A model generated the notes under the pieces. That model was not told the DNA's origin. It searched no databases and saw only the letters and a list, made by a program, of their open reading frames with translations. Below, one piece after another: positions 10,389-19,928 of a stretch of DNA of 64,000 bases (the first letter of the stretch is position 1; every line of letters begins with the position of its first letter). A program made the translations under genes and the position numbers. The stretch spans positions 186,001-250,000 of the forward strand of contig MLAX01000001.1 of the NCBI GenBank assembly GCA_001890945.1. The letters run 5' to 3'. This DNA is from Alphaproteobacteria bacterium AO1-B (lineage in GTDB: Bacteria; Pseudomonadota; Alphaproteobacteria; Rhizobiales; Stappiaceae).

Positions 10389-11783
10389 ATGAAGCGCGGG
10401 CGGAAGATCTTTACGGATACTCGCGGGCGGGCAACGCGGCGCCAAGTGCTGAAAACTGGTGCTGCTTTGGCGCTAACTTCGCCGTTTCTGAATGCAAGTT
10501 TAGCGAAAGCCCAAAACGACGACTTCGATGTGATTGTGATTGGGGCCGGAATTGCAGGCCTCGCTGCAGCAAGGCGACTCCAGGATCTTGGATACGCGGT
10601 TGTTGTCCTGGAGGCGACGTCTGCCGTCGGTGGGCGGATCCGGACAGATTGGTCTTTGGGCGCGCCATTTGAGGTCGGTGCCGGCTGGATCCACAGGCCT
10701 GAGGGAAATCCGGTTTCAAAACTCGCAGATGCGATCGACGCGCCGACTTACATTACATCGGATGAAAGCTATCAGGTCTATGCCCAAGATGGCGCTGCTG
10801 TTTCGAGATCCACGATCAACTCCAAGTACCGTGACCTGATGCGCCTCTATAAGCGCATTGACGATACGTTCGACAATGATCAGCCGCTGTCTGAGGCGAT
10901 CCGCCGTGTCTCCAAGGATAGCCTGCGGGATCCGGTGCTTCGCTGGATGATGAGTGCCTACACGGAGTTCTCGACTGGCGGTCCCATTGAAAAACTGTCC
11001 GCCTACTATTTCGACGAGGACGATGAATATGACGGGGCGGATGTGATCCTGACAGAGGGTTACGACCAGATCCCAAAGAGCCTTGCGGACGGTCTGGAAG
11101 TTCGTTTTGATACGGTTGTTGAAGCGATTGAATACGAAGAAGGCGATGGCGCAGCGGTCTACACGTCAAAGGGAACATTCGAATCCTATTTCGTGATCTG
11201 TACCGTGCCCCTTGGAGTTCTTAAGAAAGCAACGATCGCGTTTGACCCGCCCCTTCCCGAAGCGCATCAGAAAAGCATCAACGAAATTGGCTTTGGGAGT
11301 GTCACCAAACTGGCGCTGAAGTTTGAGCAGCCATTTTGGCCCGAAGATGTGCAGTATTTCGGGTACATGAGCGAACCAAAAGGGCGCTGGAACTATTTTC
11401 TCAATTACCGCACCTTCAGCCCTGAAAACATTTTGCTGGGGGTGAGCGTTGGTGATTATCCGTTTGTTGCCGAGGCAATGAGCGATCCCGATATGATCAG
11501 CGATTGCATGGGTGCGCTCCGCGCGATGTTCGGCGAAGACATTCCTGCGCCGATTGGTCATATGGCGACACGCTGGTCGAAAGACCCGCATACGTTCGGC
11601 GCATATTCCTATTCTGCGGTCGGAAACACGCCAGCCGATTTTGACCGTTTTGCAACGCCTGTTGCCAACACCATCCTTTTTGCCGGCGAGCACGCAACCT
11701 TCGATTTTCATGGCACGACCCACGGCGCATACCTGACCGGACTGGCAGCGGCAAACCTGATTGAAGATGAGCTTGCGGAATAA
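10389..11783 (+). CDS. Tat-exported FAD-dependent amine oxidase
   Basis: A 464-residue flavoprotein of the monoamine/polyamine oxidase family. The first about 35 residues are a Tat signal peptide (RRQVLKTGAALALTS, cleavage after LAKA), so it is probably exported folded with FAD. The dinucleotide fold VIVIGAGIAGLAAARRL and GGRIRTDW follow, then GAGWIH, and the C-terminal FAD motif LFAGEHATFDFHGTTHGAYL. The substrate, likely an amine or polyamine, cannot be read from sequence. GGAGGG lies before ATG 10389. It sits between truB and rpsO, normally neighbours, with over 250 bases before the rpsO start. Confidence 0.88.
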   Translation: MKRGRKIFTDTRGRATRRQVLKTGAALALTSPFLNASLAKAQNDDFDVIVIGAGIAGLAAARRLQDLGYAVVVLEATSAVGGRIRTDWSLGAPFEVGAGWIHRPEGNPVSKLADAIDAPTYITSDESYQVYAQDGAAVSRSTINSKYRDLMRLYKRIDDTFDNDQPLSEAIRRVSKDSLRDPVLRWMMSAYTEFSTGGPIEKLSAYYFDEDDEYDGADVILTEGYDQIPKSLADGLEVRFDTVVEAIEYEEGDGAAVYTSKGTFESYFVICTVPLGVLKKATIAFDPPLPEAHQKSINEIGFGSVTKLALKFEQPFWPEDVQYFGYMSEPKGRWNYFLNYRTFSPENILLGVSVGDYPFVAEAMSDPDMISDCMGALRAMFGEDIPAPIGHMATRWSKDPHTFGAYSYSAVGNTPADFDRFATPVANTILFAGEHATFDFHGTTHGAYLTGLAAANLIEDELAE

Positions 11784-12036
11784 AACTGACTAACCGGGTC
11801 AGTCGTGCGTTCAATGAACTTCTTTGATTGGCGTATGTGGGACACCACTTGAGATTTTTCTGGATTTTCGTACGGTTTTCCGTCATATTCCGCCGCCATT
11901 GGGCATTGAAGCTCAGTACGTCCCTTCAAAACCTTTGCTGACCGACATCTTGGCTCTGGCGCAGGAGGGATCAGGCCGGAAATCCGGCATGTCAACGCGC
12001 CCGGTCAACGGGCCCCACCTCTTGAAAGGAAGAGCG

Positions 12037-12306
12037 ATGTCGATCACTGCAGAGCGCAAAGCTGAGCTCATCAAAGAATACGCCACCAAGGAAGGCGACA
12101 CCGGTTCTCCGGAAGTACAGGTCGCGATCCTGACCGAGCGGATCAACAACCTCACCGAACACTTCAAAGGTCATGGCAAGGACAACCACTCCCGCCGCGG
12201 TCTTCTGAAGATGGTTGCGCAGCGCCGGTCCCTTCTGGACTACACGCGTGGCAAAAGCGAAGAGCGTTACAAGACCCTCATCGAGCGTCTTGGCATTCGC
12301 CGCTAA
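12037..12306 (+). CDS. rpsO: 30S ribosomal protein S15
   Basis: An 89-residue primary-binding protein of the 30S platform. The sequence [20 protein letters not shown], then [35 protein letters not shown] and a terminal IERLGIRR are diagnostic. GAAAGGA lies just before ATG 12037. The frame extends upstream to 11824, but that segment is not coding. A strong terminator follows. The roughly 250-base upstream gap after the amine oxidase probably holds an rpsO promoter and leader. Confidence 0.97.
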   Translation: MSITAERKAELIKEYATKEGDTGSPEVQVAILTERINNLTEHFKGHGKDNHSRRGLLKMVAQRRSLLDYTRGKSEERYKTLIERLGIRR

Positions 12307-12328
12307 GGCTTGTTTTAGACTTGATCAA

Positions 12329-12360
12329 CGCGGTGGGCTTGCCCGCCGCGTTTTTCTTTT
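12329..12360 (+). terminator. Intrinsic terminator of rpsO
   Basis: Stem CGCGGTGGG (12329-12337) with CCCGCCGCG (12342-12350), 9 bp including one G-U pair, 4-base loop, then TTTTTCTTTTT. Confidence 0.9.
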
Positions 12361-12558
12361 TGCCAAAGGGCTTTTTCTTGAGTTCCTAAGGCTTTTGAGT
12401 GTTTCCCTTTTGGCAGCAAACGCTCTATAGAAACCTCGTGACATGTCATGGGGCAGGATTGCCAGCGTCTTTTCGATTTCACTGAAAAGATACTTGCCGT
12501 CTTGCCCATGACCTGTCCGCCGGTAACCGGCCCATCCGGGGCCGACCGGGAATGTGTT

Positions 12559-12595
12559 TGCCCCAGATGGACCGCTGAGGAATAGCGGCGGGGCA
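12559..12595 (+). promoter_or_regulatory. Two-step hairpin in the pnp leader
   Basis: Outer arms TGCCCC (12559-12564) and GGGGCA (12590-12595) enclose inner arms CCGCT (12572-12576) and AGCGG (12584-12588). The structure ends 24 bases before the pnp start. In enterobacteria a leader hairpin cut by RNase III lets PNPase control its own mRNA. The same role here is inference from position and shape. Confidence 0.45.
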
Positions 12596-12619
12596 GACAG
12601 GCTATGTTAAGGACAGATG

Positions 12620-14743
12620 ATGTTTGATATTCATCGTGTAGAAGTCGACTGGGGCGGACGTCCGCTCATTCTCGAAACGGGTAAGGTTGCCCGTCAGGCT
12701 GATGGGTCCGTTATGGCGACCTACGGTGAAACCAAGGTCCTAGCGACCGTTGTTTCCGCCAAAGAGCCGCGGGCCGGCCAAGACTTTTTCCCGCTCACCG
12801 TGAACTACCAGGAAAAGGCATTCGCCGCCGGTAAGATCCCGGGTGGCTACTTCAAGCGCGAAGGCCGTCCGTCTGAGCACGAGACCCTCACATCCCGTTT
12901 GATTGACCGCCCGATCCGTCCGCTGTTTGCTGACGGTTACAAGAACGACACCCAGGTCGTGATCACCGTGCTGTCGCACGACATGGAAAACGCACCGGAC
13001 ATCCTGGCCATGGTCGCAGCTTCTGCTGCCCTGACCCTGTCCGGCGTTCCGTTCATGGGCCCGATCGGCGGCGCGCGCGTTGGTTACATCAACGGCGAAT
13101 ACGTTCTGAACCCGCTGGTCGACGACATGCCGGAATCCGCTTTGGACCTGGTTGTCGCAGGAACCTCCGATGCGGTTCTGATGGTTGAGTCCGAAGCCAA
13201 GGAACTCGACGAAGAAACAATGCTCGGTGCGGTCATGTTCGGCCACAAGGGCTTCCAGACTGTCATCGACGCGATCATCAAGCTGGCGGAAGCCGGTGCG
13301 AAAGAGCCGCGCGAATTCGTTGCTGCCGATCATTCCGAACTGTTCGGCAAGGTCAAGGCAATCGCGGCTGACGATCTGACTGCAGCTTACAAGATCACAG
13401 CAAAAACCGAGCGCAAGAACGCGGTTGATGCAGCCAAGGCCAAGGTTGTCGAGGCGCTGATCACCAACGCTGCCGAAGGTGAAGCGGTCGAGGCGAACGT
13501 CCTCGGTGAGCAGTTCAAGAAGCTAGAAGCGGAAATCGTCCGCGGCGGCATCCTGGACACCGGTACCCGCATCGACGGCCGCGATCTCTCCACTGTTCGC
13601 CAGATTTCCTCGGAAGTCGGCATTCTGCCGCGCGCACACGGCTCGTCCCTATTCACCCGCGGTGAAACACAGGGTCTTGTTGTTGCAACCCTCGGCACCG
13701 GTGAAGACGAGCAGTTCATCGATCTTCTGGAAGGCACCGTGAAGTCTCACTTTATGCTGCATTACAACTTCCCGCCGTACTCTGTCGGTGAAACCGGTCG
13801 CATGGGTTCTCCGGGACGCCGCGAAATCGGTCACGGCAAGCTGGCGTGGCGCGCAATCAACCCGATGCTTCCGGCGCATCATGAGTTCCCGTACACCCTG
13901 CGGGTTGTCTCCGAGATCACCGAATCCAACGGGTCGTCCTCAATGGCAACCGTTTGCGGCACATCCCTGTCGCTGATGGATGCCGGCGTGCCGCTGAAGT
14001 CACCGGTTGCCGGTATCGCCATGGGTCTGATCAAGGAAGGCGAACGTTTCGCGGTCCTGTCCGATATCCTGGGCGATGAAGATCACCTTGGCGACATGGA
14101 CTTCAAGGTTGCTGGTTCTGAGAACGGCATCACCGCGCTACAGATGGACATCAAGATCGACGGTATCACCGAAGAGATCATGAAGGTTGCTCTGGAGCAG
14201 GCCAAAGGCGGCCGGATCCACATTCTCGGCGAAATGGCAAATGCCATCACCGAGGCACGCTCCGAGCTTGGTGAGCATGCACCACGCATCGAAATGATGA
14301 AGATCCCGGTCGACAAGATCCGTGAAGTCATCGGTTCGGGCGGCAAGGTCATTCGCGAGATCGTTGAGAAGACCGGCGCGAAGGTCAACATCGAGGACGA
14401 CGGCACCGTCAAGATCGCCTCTTCCGATGGCAAAGCCATCAAGGCGGCTGTCAACTGGATCAACTCCATTGCAGCTGAGCCTGAAGTTGGCGTGATCTAC
14501 GAAGGCACCGTTGTGAAATGCGTTGACTTCGGCGCGTTCGTCAACTTCTTCGGCGCAAAAGACGGCTTGGTACACATCTCCCAGCTGGCTCCGAAGAAAG
14601 TTGCCAAGGTCACCGATGTGGTCAAGGAAGGCGACAAGGTCTGGGTCAAGCTCATGGGCTTCGACGAGCGTGGCAAGGTCCGCCTATCCATGAAGGTTGT
14701 TGACCAGGAAACTGGTCAGGAAATCCCGAAAGACGCCGAATAA
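12620..14743 (+). CDS. pnp: Polyribonucleotide nucleotidyltransferase (PNPase)
   Basis: Phosphorolytic 3'-5' exoribonuclease of the RNA degradosome. The 707-residue product has two RNase PH-like domains (first begins [16 protein letters not shown]; second holds [20 protein letters not shown]), a KH domain with [12 protein letters not shown] and an S1 domain ([19 protein letters not shown]). AAGGA lies 6 bases before ATG 12620; an adjacent ATG at 12617 is also possible. It is separated from rpsO by a terminator and its own leader, so it probably has its own promoter. Confidence 0.97.
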   Translation: MFDIHRVEVDWGGRPLILETGKVARQADGSVMATYGETKVLATVVSAKEPRAGQDFFPLTVNYQEKAFAAGKIPGGYFKREGRPSEHETLTSRLIDRPIRPLFADGYKNDTQVVITVLSHDMENAPDILAMVAASAALTLSGVPFMGPIGGARVGYINGEYVLNPLVDDMPESALDLVVAGTSDAVLMVESEAKELDEETMLGAVMFGHKGFQTVIDAIIKLAEAGAKEPREFVAADHSELFGKVKAIAADDLTAAYKITAKTERKNAVDAAKAKVVEALITNAAEGEAVEANVLGEQFKKLEAEIVRGGILDTGTRIDGRDLSTVRQISSEVGILPRAHGSSLFTRGETQGLVVATLGTGEDEQFIDLLEGTVKSHFMLHYNFPPYSVGETGRMGSPGRREIGHGKLAWRAINPMLPAHHEFPYTLRVVSEITESNGSSSMATVCGTSLSLMDAGVPLKSPVAGIAMGLIKEGERFAVLSDILGDEDHLGDMDFKVAGSENGITALQMDIKIDGITEEIMKVALEQAKGGRIHILGEMANAITEARSELGEHAPRIEMMKIPVDKIREVIGSGGKVIREIVEKTGAKVNIEDDGTVKIASSDGKAIKAAVNWINSIAAEPEVGVIYEGTVVKCVDFGAFVNFFGAKDGLVHISQLAPKKVAKVTDVVKEGDKVWVKLMGFDERGKVRLSMKVVDQETGQEIPKDAE

Positions 14744-14768
14744 GCTTCAAAAGCTTCTTAAATAGAAG

Positions 14769-14800
14769 ACGCAGGTGCCAATCGGTACCTGCGTTTTTTT
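14769..14800 (+). terminator. Intrinsic terminator of pnp
   Basis: An 11-bp stem, ACGCAGGTGCC (14769-14779) and GGTACCTGCGT (14784-14794) with one G-U pair, loop AATC, followed by seven T. Confidence 0.93.
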
Positions 14801-14837
14801 GTGCCCCAAGTGGACAGGTCAACGTGTTTACGTGGGT

Positions 14838-17591
14838 CTAACTGACCTTCAACTGCAGTTCGGTCTTAAACGGTTCTTCGGCCAGGAATTGGAAGAAATC
14901 TTCTCTTGGCATCGGTTTGCCGAAGTAAAAGCCCTGAATCTGACGGCACCCCATGCGCATCAAAATGGTGTTCTGTTTGCGGGTCTCTACGCCCTCACAG
15001 ACCACACTGATCGACAACGCATTTGCCATGGTCACAATGGCACTGACCAGCGCCTGATCGTCCGTGTCTGTCTCAATATCCTTTATGAAGGAGCGGTCGA
15101 TTTTGAGGGTATCGATCGGCAGTCGCTTGAGATAGCTCAAGGACGAGTATCCAGTCCCGAAATCATCAAGTGACAGTTTGATGCCCAGGGTTTTGATAGC
15201 CATCATGATGGCAACCGGATCGATTTGGCTGTCATCAAACATAACGCTCTCAGTGATCTCCAATGTCAGCTGGTCCGGCCGCATGCCCGCGTTGTCGAGA
15301 GTGGATTTCAAGAGGTCAACAAAGCCGTCTTCCCGGCATTGGCGCGGCGATATGTTCACCCCGATACTCTGAAGAGTGTGTCCGCGCGCACGGCAATCTG
15401 AAAAGAATGCGCAGGCCTTTTTCAGAACAAGCTTTCCAAGTGGGACAATCAAGCCCGTTTCTTCAGCGACGGGAATGAACTCTCCCGGCGACACAAAGCC
15501 GAGTTCAGGATCGGTCCATCGCGCGAGGGCTTCGCAACCCGACACAGTACCAGTGGCGCAATTGATTATCGGTTGGATATAGATCTCAATCGCATCATTC
15601 TCGATGGCTTTTCGAAGAGCGGCTTCGAGCATCAGTGCCCGCGTCATTCGATCATTCGTTTGCTTTGAGAAGAACCGGAAAGCATTGCCGCCATCGGTCT
15701 TCGTTTGATGCATGGCGGATTCGGCCTGTTTCAAAAGCGCGATATCTGTAAAGCCGTCCAGCGGAAATACAGAAATGCCGATACTGGCCGTCAAAACCGC
15801 ATCTTGCCCGTTGCCGACATCAATTCTTTTGGAAACAGCGCCTAAGATTCTCTGGGCGACCCTTTCTGTCTCCCAGTCATCTTCGGTGTCAGTCAGGAGC
15901 ACGGCAAACTCATCACCGCCAAGGCGGGATACTGTATTGCTGGGGTCAACGGTTTCCTGAATACGATTTCCAACCTCACGCAGGATCGGATCGCCGAGAT
16001 CATGACCATGGAGATCGTTCACCGTTTTGAATCTGTCCACATCGACAACAAGTACCGCACCGGCCTTTTCTGTCCTGTCTCGGTGGACGAGACTTTGGCG
16101 CAGACGGTCTCTGAACAGACTGCGGTTCGGAAGACCTGTAAGAGCGTCATAGTTTGCATGTTTTTCAATCAGCTCTTCTTGTTCCTTGCGTTCCGTAATG
16201 TCTGTGATCGTGCTGTGAATGGCAGTGACGCCGTTCCAGGTGGTCATGCGAACATGTTGCTCAAGCCAGACCGACTCTCCTGAAGCTGCTCTGCCCAAGA
16301 CTTCATAAACGGCCGGCGCGATGCCACCCTCTTGCCGTATCCGGCGATAGGTTCGCATGCGCTCATGTTCTTCGGGAGCATAGATATCCCATATCGACTG
16401 ACCAATCAGTCTGTCCGCATCACCCGGTTCGTATCCCAGGATTTTGAGTAATGCGTCATTGACGTAAAGGATCTTGGCATCGGAATGGATCACAATCCCC
16501 TGCAGCGATCCGTCAATGAGTTCTCGGAATTGGGCATTCGTCTTTTGAACGGCATCAAAGGCGCTGTCAAAAAGTGTGCCGAGGCGGTTGTATTCTGCAA
16601 TCCGACCGGGTTCGTACTTGGCGCCTGATCCCTTAGCCGCCCGTCCACCTGCGTAATCCACGAGAGCGTTGAGGTTTGCGGCGGTAAACTGATTGATCAG
16701 GAATGCGGCTGAAAACGACGCAATCCCAATGTAGAGGAGAAATGGAAAGAAGATGTCCAGATAGGTGGATTCTATATTTTCGACAATGTCGCTTTTGGAC
16801 TGCGTGATAATCTTTATCGGGTCTGTGCCAGTTTCGCCTAGGAGAACCGTGCTTGATGTCAGTGTGCCGTCATGAAGGCGGAACGCCTGCACGCCGAGCT
16901 CATCAAGTGTGTTCGAGAGTTCTTCGTTATTGGCAAACTTGCCGTATGAGGCCAGCGAAGCAGTCCCAGAGATGATCGCAATATCTCCTGTGCCTAGGAC
17001 ACTTGAGAGGTTGTCGAGAAGCGCGTAAGCATCGTTGAACAGGGATCCACCGACAAGCCGGGCAATGACACGGCCGGTTTCTGGATCCACCACTGGTATG
17101 GAAATGACCGTGAGTTTCGTTGCGGGCTCGGCGCTGCCGTCGCTGTAGAAGCGCCAAACATCTGGTGGCATCGTTCTCAGAGTTTGTCCCGGTAGTACGG
17201 AGCCGACGTCAACAAGGGCAAGACTGGAATTCAGCCATCCCATCTGCCGTTCATGATCGAGTATAAGCACGTCAGGGACGACAGCCGATGCATTTTGGCC
17301 GACGACCTCCATGATCCTTGCAGCCTTCCGGGCATCGTAATCAATAACCGACTGAATGAAATCATCGTTCAGGGCAATCGTACGCAGCTGGCTTTCGATG
17401 TCCTTCAAATAGGACTCGAAAACCAATGTCGTGAGGGACTGTTCGCGCTTTGCATTGCGTTCAGCTTCCAACTCAGCGACGGACAAACTTCCAAGGTAGG
17501 TGATGCCAAAAAGCGCAACAGCAGTTGCCATGAGGCCGACCACAAACAGGCCTCCGACCAACCAGCTGAACTTCACACCTTTTGTCTTCAT
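14838..17591 (-). CDS. LuxQ-like sensor with PAS, GGDEF and EAL output
   Basis: A 917-residue inner-membrane protein. TM1 is about residues 9-32 and TM2 about 277-300, with a periplasmic region of about 245 residues between them. That region contains VDPETGRV and FNDAYALLDNL, which resemble the Vibrio LuxQ periplasmic domain as I recall it (DPSTGEV and DNNFALMEKL). After TM2 come a PAS domain (about 355-465), a GGDEF domain (YDALTGLPNR; GGDEF at 558-562) and an EAL domain (EAL at 687-689, NISPRQ, EITES, DDFGTGYSSL, KIDRSFI). Both catalytic signatures look intact, and there is no RxxD I-site five residues before GGDEF. It starts inside the stop of luxP (ATGA overlap). Inferred role: AI-2-controlled synthesis or breakdown of cyclic-di-GMP. 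Confidence 0.88.
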   Translation of the reverse strand: MKTKGVKFSWLVGGLFVVGLMATAVALFGITYLGSLSVAELEAERNAKREQSLTTLVFESYLKDIESQLRTIALNDDFIQSVIDYDARKAARIMEVVGQNASAVVPDVLILDHERQMGWLNSSLALVDVGSVLPGQTLRTMPPDVWRFYSDGSAEPATKLTVISIPVVDPETGRVIARLVGGSLFNDAYALLDNLSSVLGTGDIAIISGTASLASYGKFANNEELSNTLDELGVQAFRLHDGTLTSSTVLLGETGTDPIKIITQSKSDIVENIESTYLDIFFPFLLYIGIASFSAAFLINQFTAANLNALVDYAGGRAAKGSGAKYEPGRIAEYNRLGTLFDSAFDAVQKTNAQFRELIDGSLQGIVIHSDAKILYVNDALLKILGYEPGDADRLIGQSIWDIYAPEEHERMRTYRRIRQEGGIAPAVYEVLGRAASGESVWLEQHVRMTTWNGVTAIHSTITDITERKEQEELIEKHANYDALTGLPNRSLFRDRLRQSLVHRDRTEKAGAVLVVDVDRFKTVNDLHGHDLGDPILREVGNRIQETVDPSNTVSRLGGDEFAVLLTDTEDDWETERVAQRILGAVSKRIDVGNGQDAVLTASIGISVFPLDGFTDIALLKQAESAMHQTKTDGGNAFRFFSKQTNDRMTRALMLEAALRKAIENDAIEIYIQPIINCATGTVSGCEALARWTDPELGFVSPGEFIPVAEETGLIVPLGKLVLKKACAFFSDCRARGHTLQSIGVNISPRQCREDGFVDLLKSTLDNAGMRPDQLTLEITESVMFDDSQIDPVAIMMAIKTLGIKLSLDDFGTGYSSLSYLKRLPIDTLKIDRSFIKDIETDTDDQALVSAIVTMANALSISVVCEGVETRKQNTILMRMGCRQIQGFYFGKPMPREDFFQFLAEEPFKTELQLKVS

Positions 17592-18733
17592 TTTGAGTAC
17601 CGGAAGGCCCGCGCCTTCAATTCTTGAATATCTCCAGCAGAGTTCTCCTTGGTGACAAGCGCGAACTCACCGGAGAACACCACCGGGATCTGGTCACTGT
17701 TTCCTGTCTGGTCCAAGACAATCGCCTCAGCCATGGCAACACCGTTGTCATCGTTCATCCGCATTACCGTGACATCCAGCTTTCCTTCCAGGATGGCATC
17801 CAGTTCGGCAGCGCCCCCACCCCATCCGTTGGTCATGACGGTTCCCTGGTTGTCACTTGCAGCGATGGCGTCCATGACACCGAGAGCGATGTCAGTTGAG
17901 CACGCATAGATGAACGATAGGTTTTGTTGTTCTTGAAGAATGCTTTCTGTCGCCTGCCGCGATTTTTCCCGGTCATACCCAACGTAGTAGGAGGCCTTGA
18001 GGTTCATGGCTTCCGGATCTGAATAAGCCTGCAAGAAAGTGTTGCCCCGTGCCCGGCTGACGTATCCGCGAGGCCCGAACAGAATTGCAAAGTTCTGTTT
18101 TTGGCCGAGCTTGGTCTTGTAGTAGTCGATGAGAAGCTGGGTACCGGCCACATGATCGAAACCGACGTAAAGAAAGGGCTGCCGTTCTCTCCAAACTTTC
18201 AGTGGCGTCGTAATGTTTTGAAGGATAACTTTAGGTTTTCCTCGGGCAATGAGACGTTGAACGATCGGCTTGTGGCGTAGAACGTCCAGAGTGAAAACCA
18301 GATAATCCGGATTGCTCGCCAGAGCCTGCGTGATCAACGCTGCCTGGCCGCCCGCATCCGATGAGGATCCGGAAAAATAAGATTCGATCCTGTGAGGTAT
18401 ACCAATCTCGTTCATCCGCGCTTCAAACGACGCGAGACTGCGGCGCCAGTAATCTGAAACCTGGCTGCCAGGATAAATGATTGCGATTTTAACCGGATTG
18501 ACTTTGGTTTGCAGTCTGATCGCCGGCGCCGAGACGCGCCGCGCAAAGCCTTCTGCAACAGACCGTTGTTTTTTATTCAGCGCGGTAAATTCGGTGAGCG
18601 ACCAGAATTCGTCCAAACTCGTGTCTTGAGCTGTAGCTGTCGTCAAATATGCAAGGCTCAGAACTACAGAGACTGCCAAAGACGTAAGTAACGATCTTCG
18701 GATGGCTTTGCGCAAAATTTTGAATTGGCCCAT
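17588..18733 (-). CDS. luxP: LuxP-type periplasmic autoinducer-2 binding protein
   Basis: A 381-residue periplasmic sugar-binding-fold protein with a signal peptide (about 1-35, ending TTATAQ). The match to Vibrio LuxP is extensive: YPGSQVSDYW, VILQNITTP, PFLYVGFDH, FIYACSTDIALG, NGWGGGAAELDAI and VTVMRMNDD. Residues known to contact furanosyl-borate AI-2 in Vibrio harveyi LuxP have counterparts here: Q91, S93, W96, N173, R229, T280, D281, W304 and R325. The start is taken at MGQFKILRK, which gives a normal signal peptide; no strong ribosome-binding site is seen, and a TTG at 18811 is less likely. It is translationally coupled to the LuxQ-like GGDEF/EAL gene. A ribose/galactose-type transport protein is the alternative, but no transporter genes adjoin. 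Confidence 0.92.
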   Translation of the reverse strand: MGQFKILRKAIRRSLLTSLAVSVVLSLAYLTTATAQDTSLDEFWSLTEFTALNKKQRSVAEGFARRVSAPAIRLQTKVNPVKIAIIYPGSQVSDYWRRSLASFEARMNEIGIPHRIESYFSGSSSDAGGQAALITQALASNPDYLVFTLDVLRHKPIVQRLIARGKPKVILQNITTPLKVWRERQPFLYVGFDHVAGTQLLIDYYKTKLGQKQNFAILFGPRGYVSRARGNTFLQAYSDPEAMNLKASYYVGYDREKSRQATESILQEQQNLSFIYACSTDIALGVMDAIAASDNQGTVMTNGWGGGAAELDAILEGKLDVTVMRMNDDNGVAMAEAIVLDQTGNSDQIPVVFSGEFALVTKENSAGDIQELKARAFRYSK

Positions 18734-19082
18734 AACAAAACCACTCGACAGAAATACTGAGCGGAAACAACTGGCATTCATTGTGATTGTGGTTTTATAT
18801 GATGCAATCAAAAAAGACGCTTTTTGTTGTTGTGTCTGATCACTTTATCGAAACGCTATTATAAGAGGTCAAACAAATACTTAATTAAACGAATTATTGT
18901 TTGTTTTTTATCATGTCAATTTCGGCCATTCTGCAATCGATCAGTTAATATCGGTTGGGCCTAACTTCTGTCCCAAGTTACGGACCAGACATTGAAGCGC
19001 CCGTGTTTGTTGCGTTCGCATCAGACATTTGCCTGCAGTTACGAACCTGCTATACCGCTGCCAACTTTGAAGGGAACAAGGT
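18734..19082. promoter_or_regulatory. A+T-rich divergent intergenic region between luxP and dapB
   Basis: These 349 bases hold no gene. The part from 18780 to 18930 is much richer in A+T than its surroundings, with runs such as AAAAAAG and TTGTTTGTTTTTT. Promoters for luxP (leftward) and dapB (rightward) should lie here. No specific operator stood out. Confidence 0.5.
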
Positions 19083-19895
19083 ATGGGTTCAATGCGCTTG
19101 GTCGTGGTTGGTGCAGGTGGCCGGATGGGGCGGGCCTTGACCCGGGCCGTCACAGATGCTGCGGGAGCAGACGTGGTTGCGGCCATTGAGCAAGAGGGAT
19201 CGCCTTTCCTAGGTCAGGATGTGGGTGAGCTTGCCGGCGTTGGCGCTTTGAATGTCCATGTGACCGATGATCCGTTGTCTGCATTTGCGAAAGCCGACGG
19301 GGTCTTGGATTTTACAGCGCCAAAAGCGAGCATTTGGTTTGCTGAGTTGGCGGCCCAGGCGCGGATCGTTCATGTGATCGGAACGACTGGTTGGACGCCG
19401 GAGGAGGAAACACCTCTTCGCGCCGCTGCAAGGCACGCACGGATTATCAAATCCGGCAACATGAGCCTCGGCGTCAACTTGCTGGCGAGCCTTGTGCGCA
19501 AGGCAGCAGCGGCGTTGGATGCAGACTTTGATATCGAAGTTCTGGAAATGCATCACAAACACAAGGTCGATGCGCCGTCCGGCACCGCTTTGCTTCTCGG
19601 CGAAGCTGCCGCAGAAGGCCGCGGGATCGATCTCCAGACCCATTCAGTTCGAAGCCGTGACGGTATTATGGACCCGCGAAAGACCGGCGATATCGGTTTT
19701 GCGACCCTTCGGGGCGGATCCGTCATAGGAGAGCACTCCGTGATTTTCGCCGGTGAAGGCGAGCGGATTGAGCTGACGCACCGCGCCGAAGACCGGCAGC
19801 TGTTCGCACGCGGCGCGGTCAAGGCGGCCCTGTGGGGCTTCGACCAGAAACCCGGATTTTATTCCATGGCCGACGTCCTCGGCCTGGACACCTGA
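19083..19895 (+). CDS. dapB: 4-hydroxy-tetrahydrodipicolinate reductase
   Basis: NAD(P)H-dependent step of lysine and diaminopimelate synthesis. The 270-residue protein has the nucleotide-binding [28 protein letters not shown] and SGNMSLGVN, and the signature [16 protein letters not shown] that holds the substrate-binding His and Lys. GAAGGG lies before ATG 19083. Another in-frame ATG three codons on is possible. gpmA follows after 33 bases. Confidence 0.96.
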   Translation: MGSMRLVVVGAGGRMGRALTRAVTDAAGADVVAAIEQEGSPFLGQDVGELAGVGALNVHVTDDPLSAFAKADGVLDFTAPKASIWFAELAAQARIVHVIGTTGWTPEEETPLRAAARHARIIKSGNMSLGVNLLASLVRKAAAALDADFDIEVLEMHHKHKVDAPSGTALLLGEAAAEGRGIDLQTHSVRSRDGIMDPRKTGDIGFATLRGGSVIGEHSVIFAGEGERIELTHRAEDRQLFARGAVKAALWGFDQKPGFYSMADVLGLDT

Positions 19896-19928
19896 TCAAT
19901 TCAAGATGATCCACCCAAGGAGATCTTT

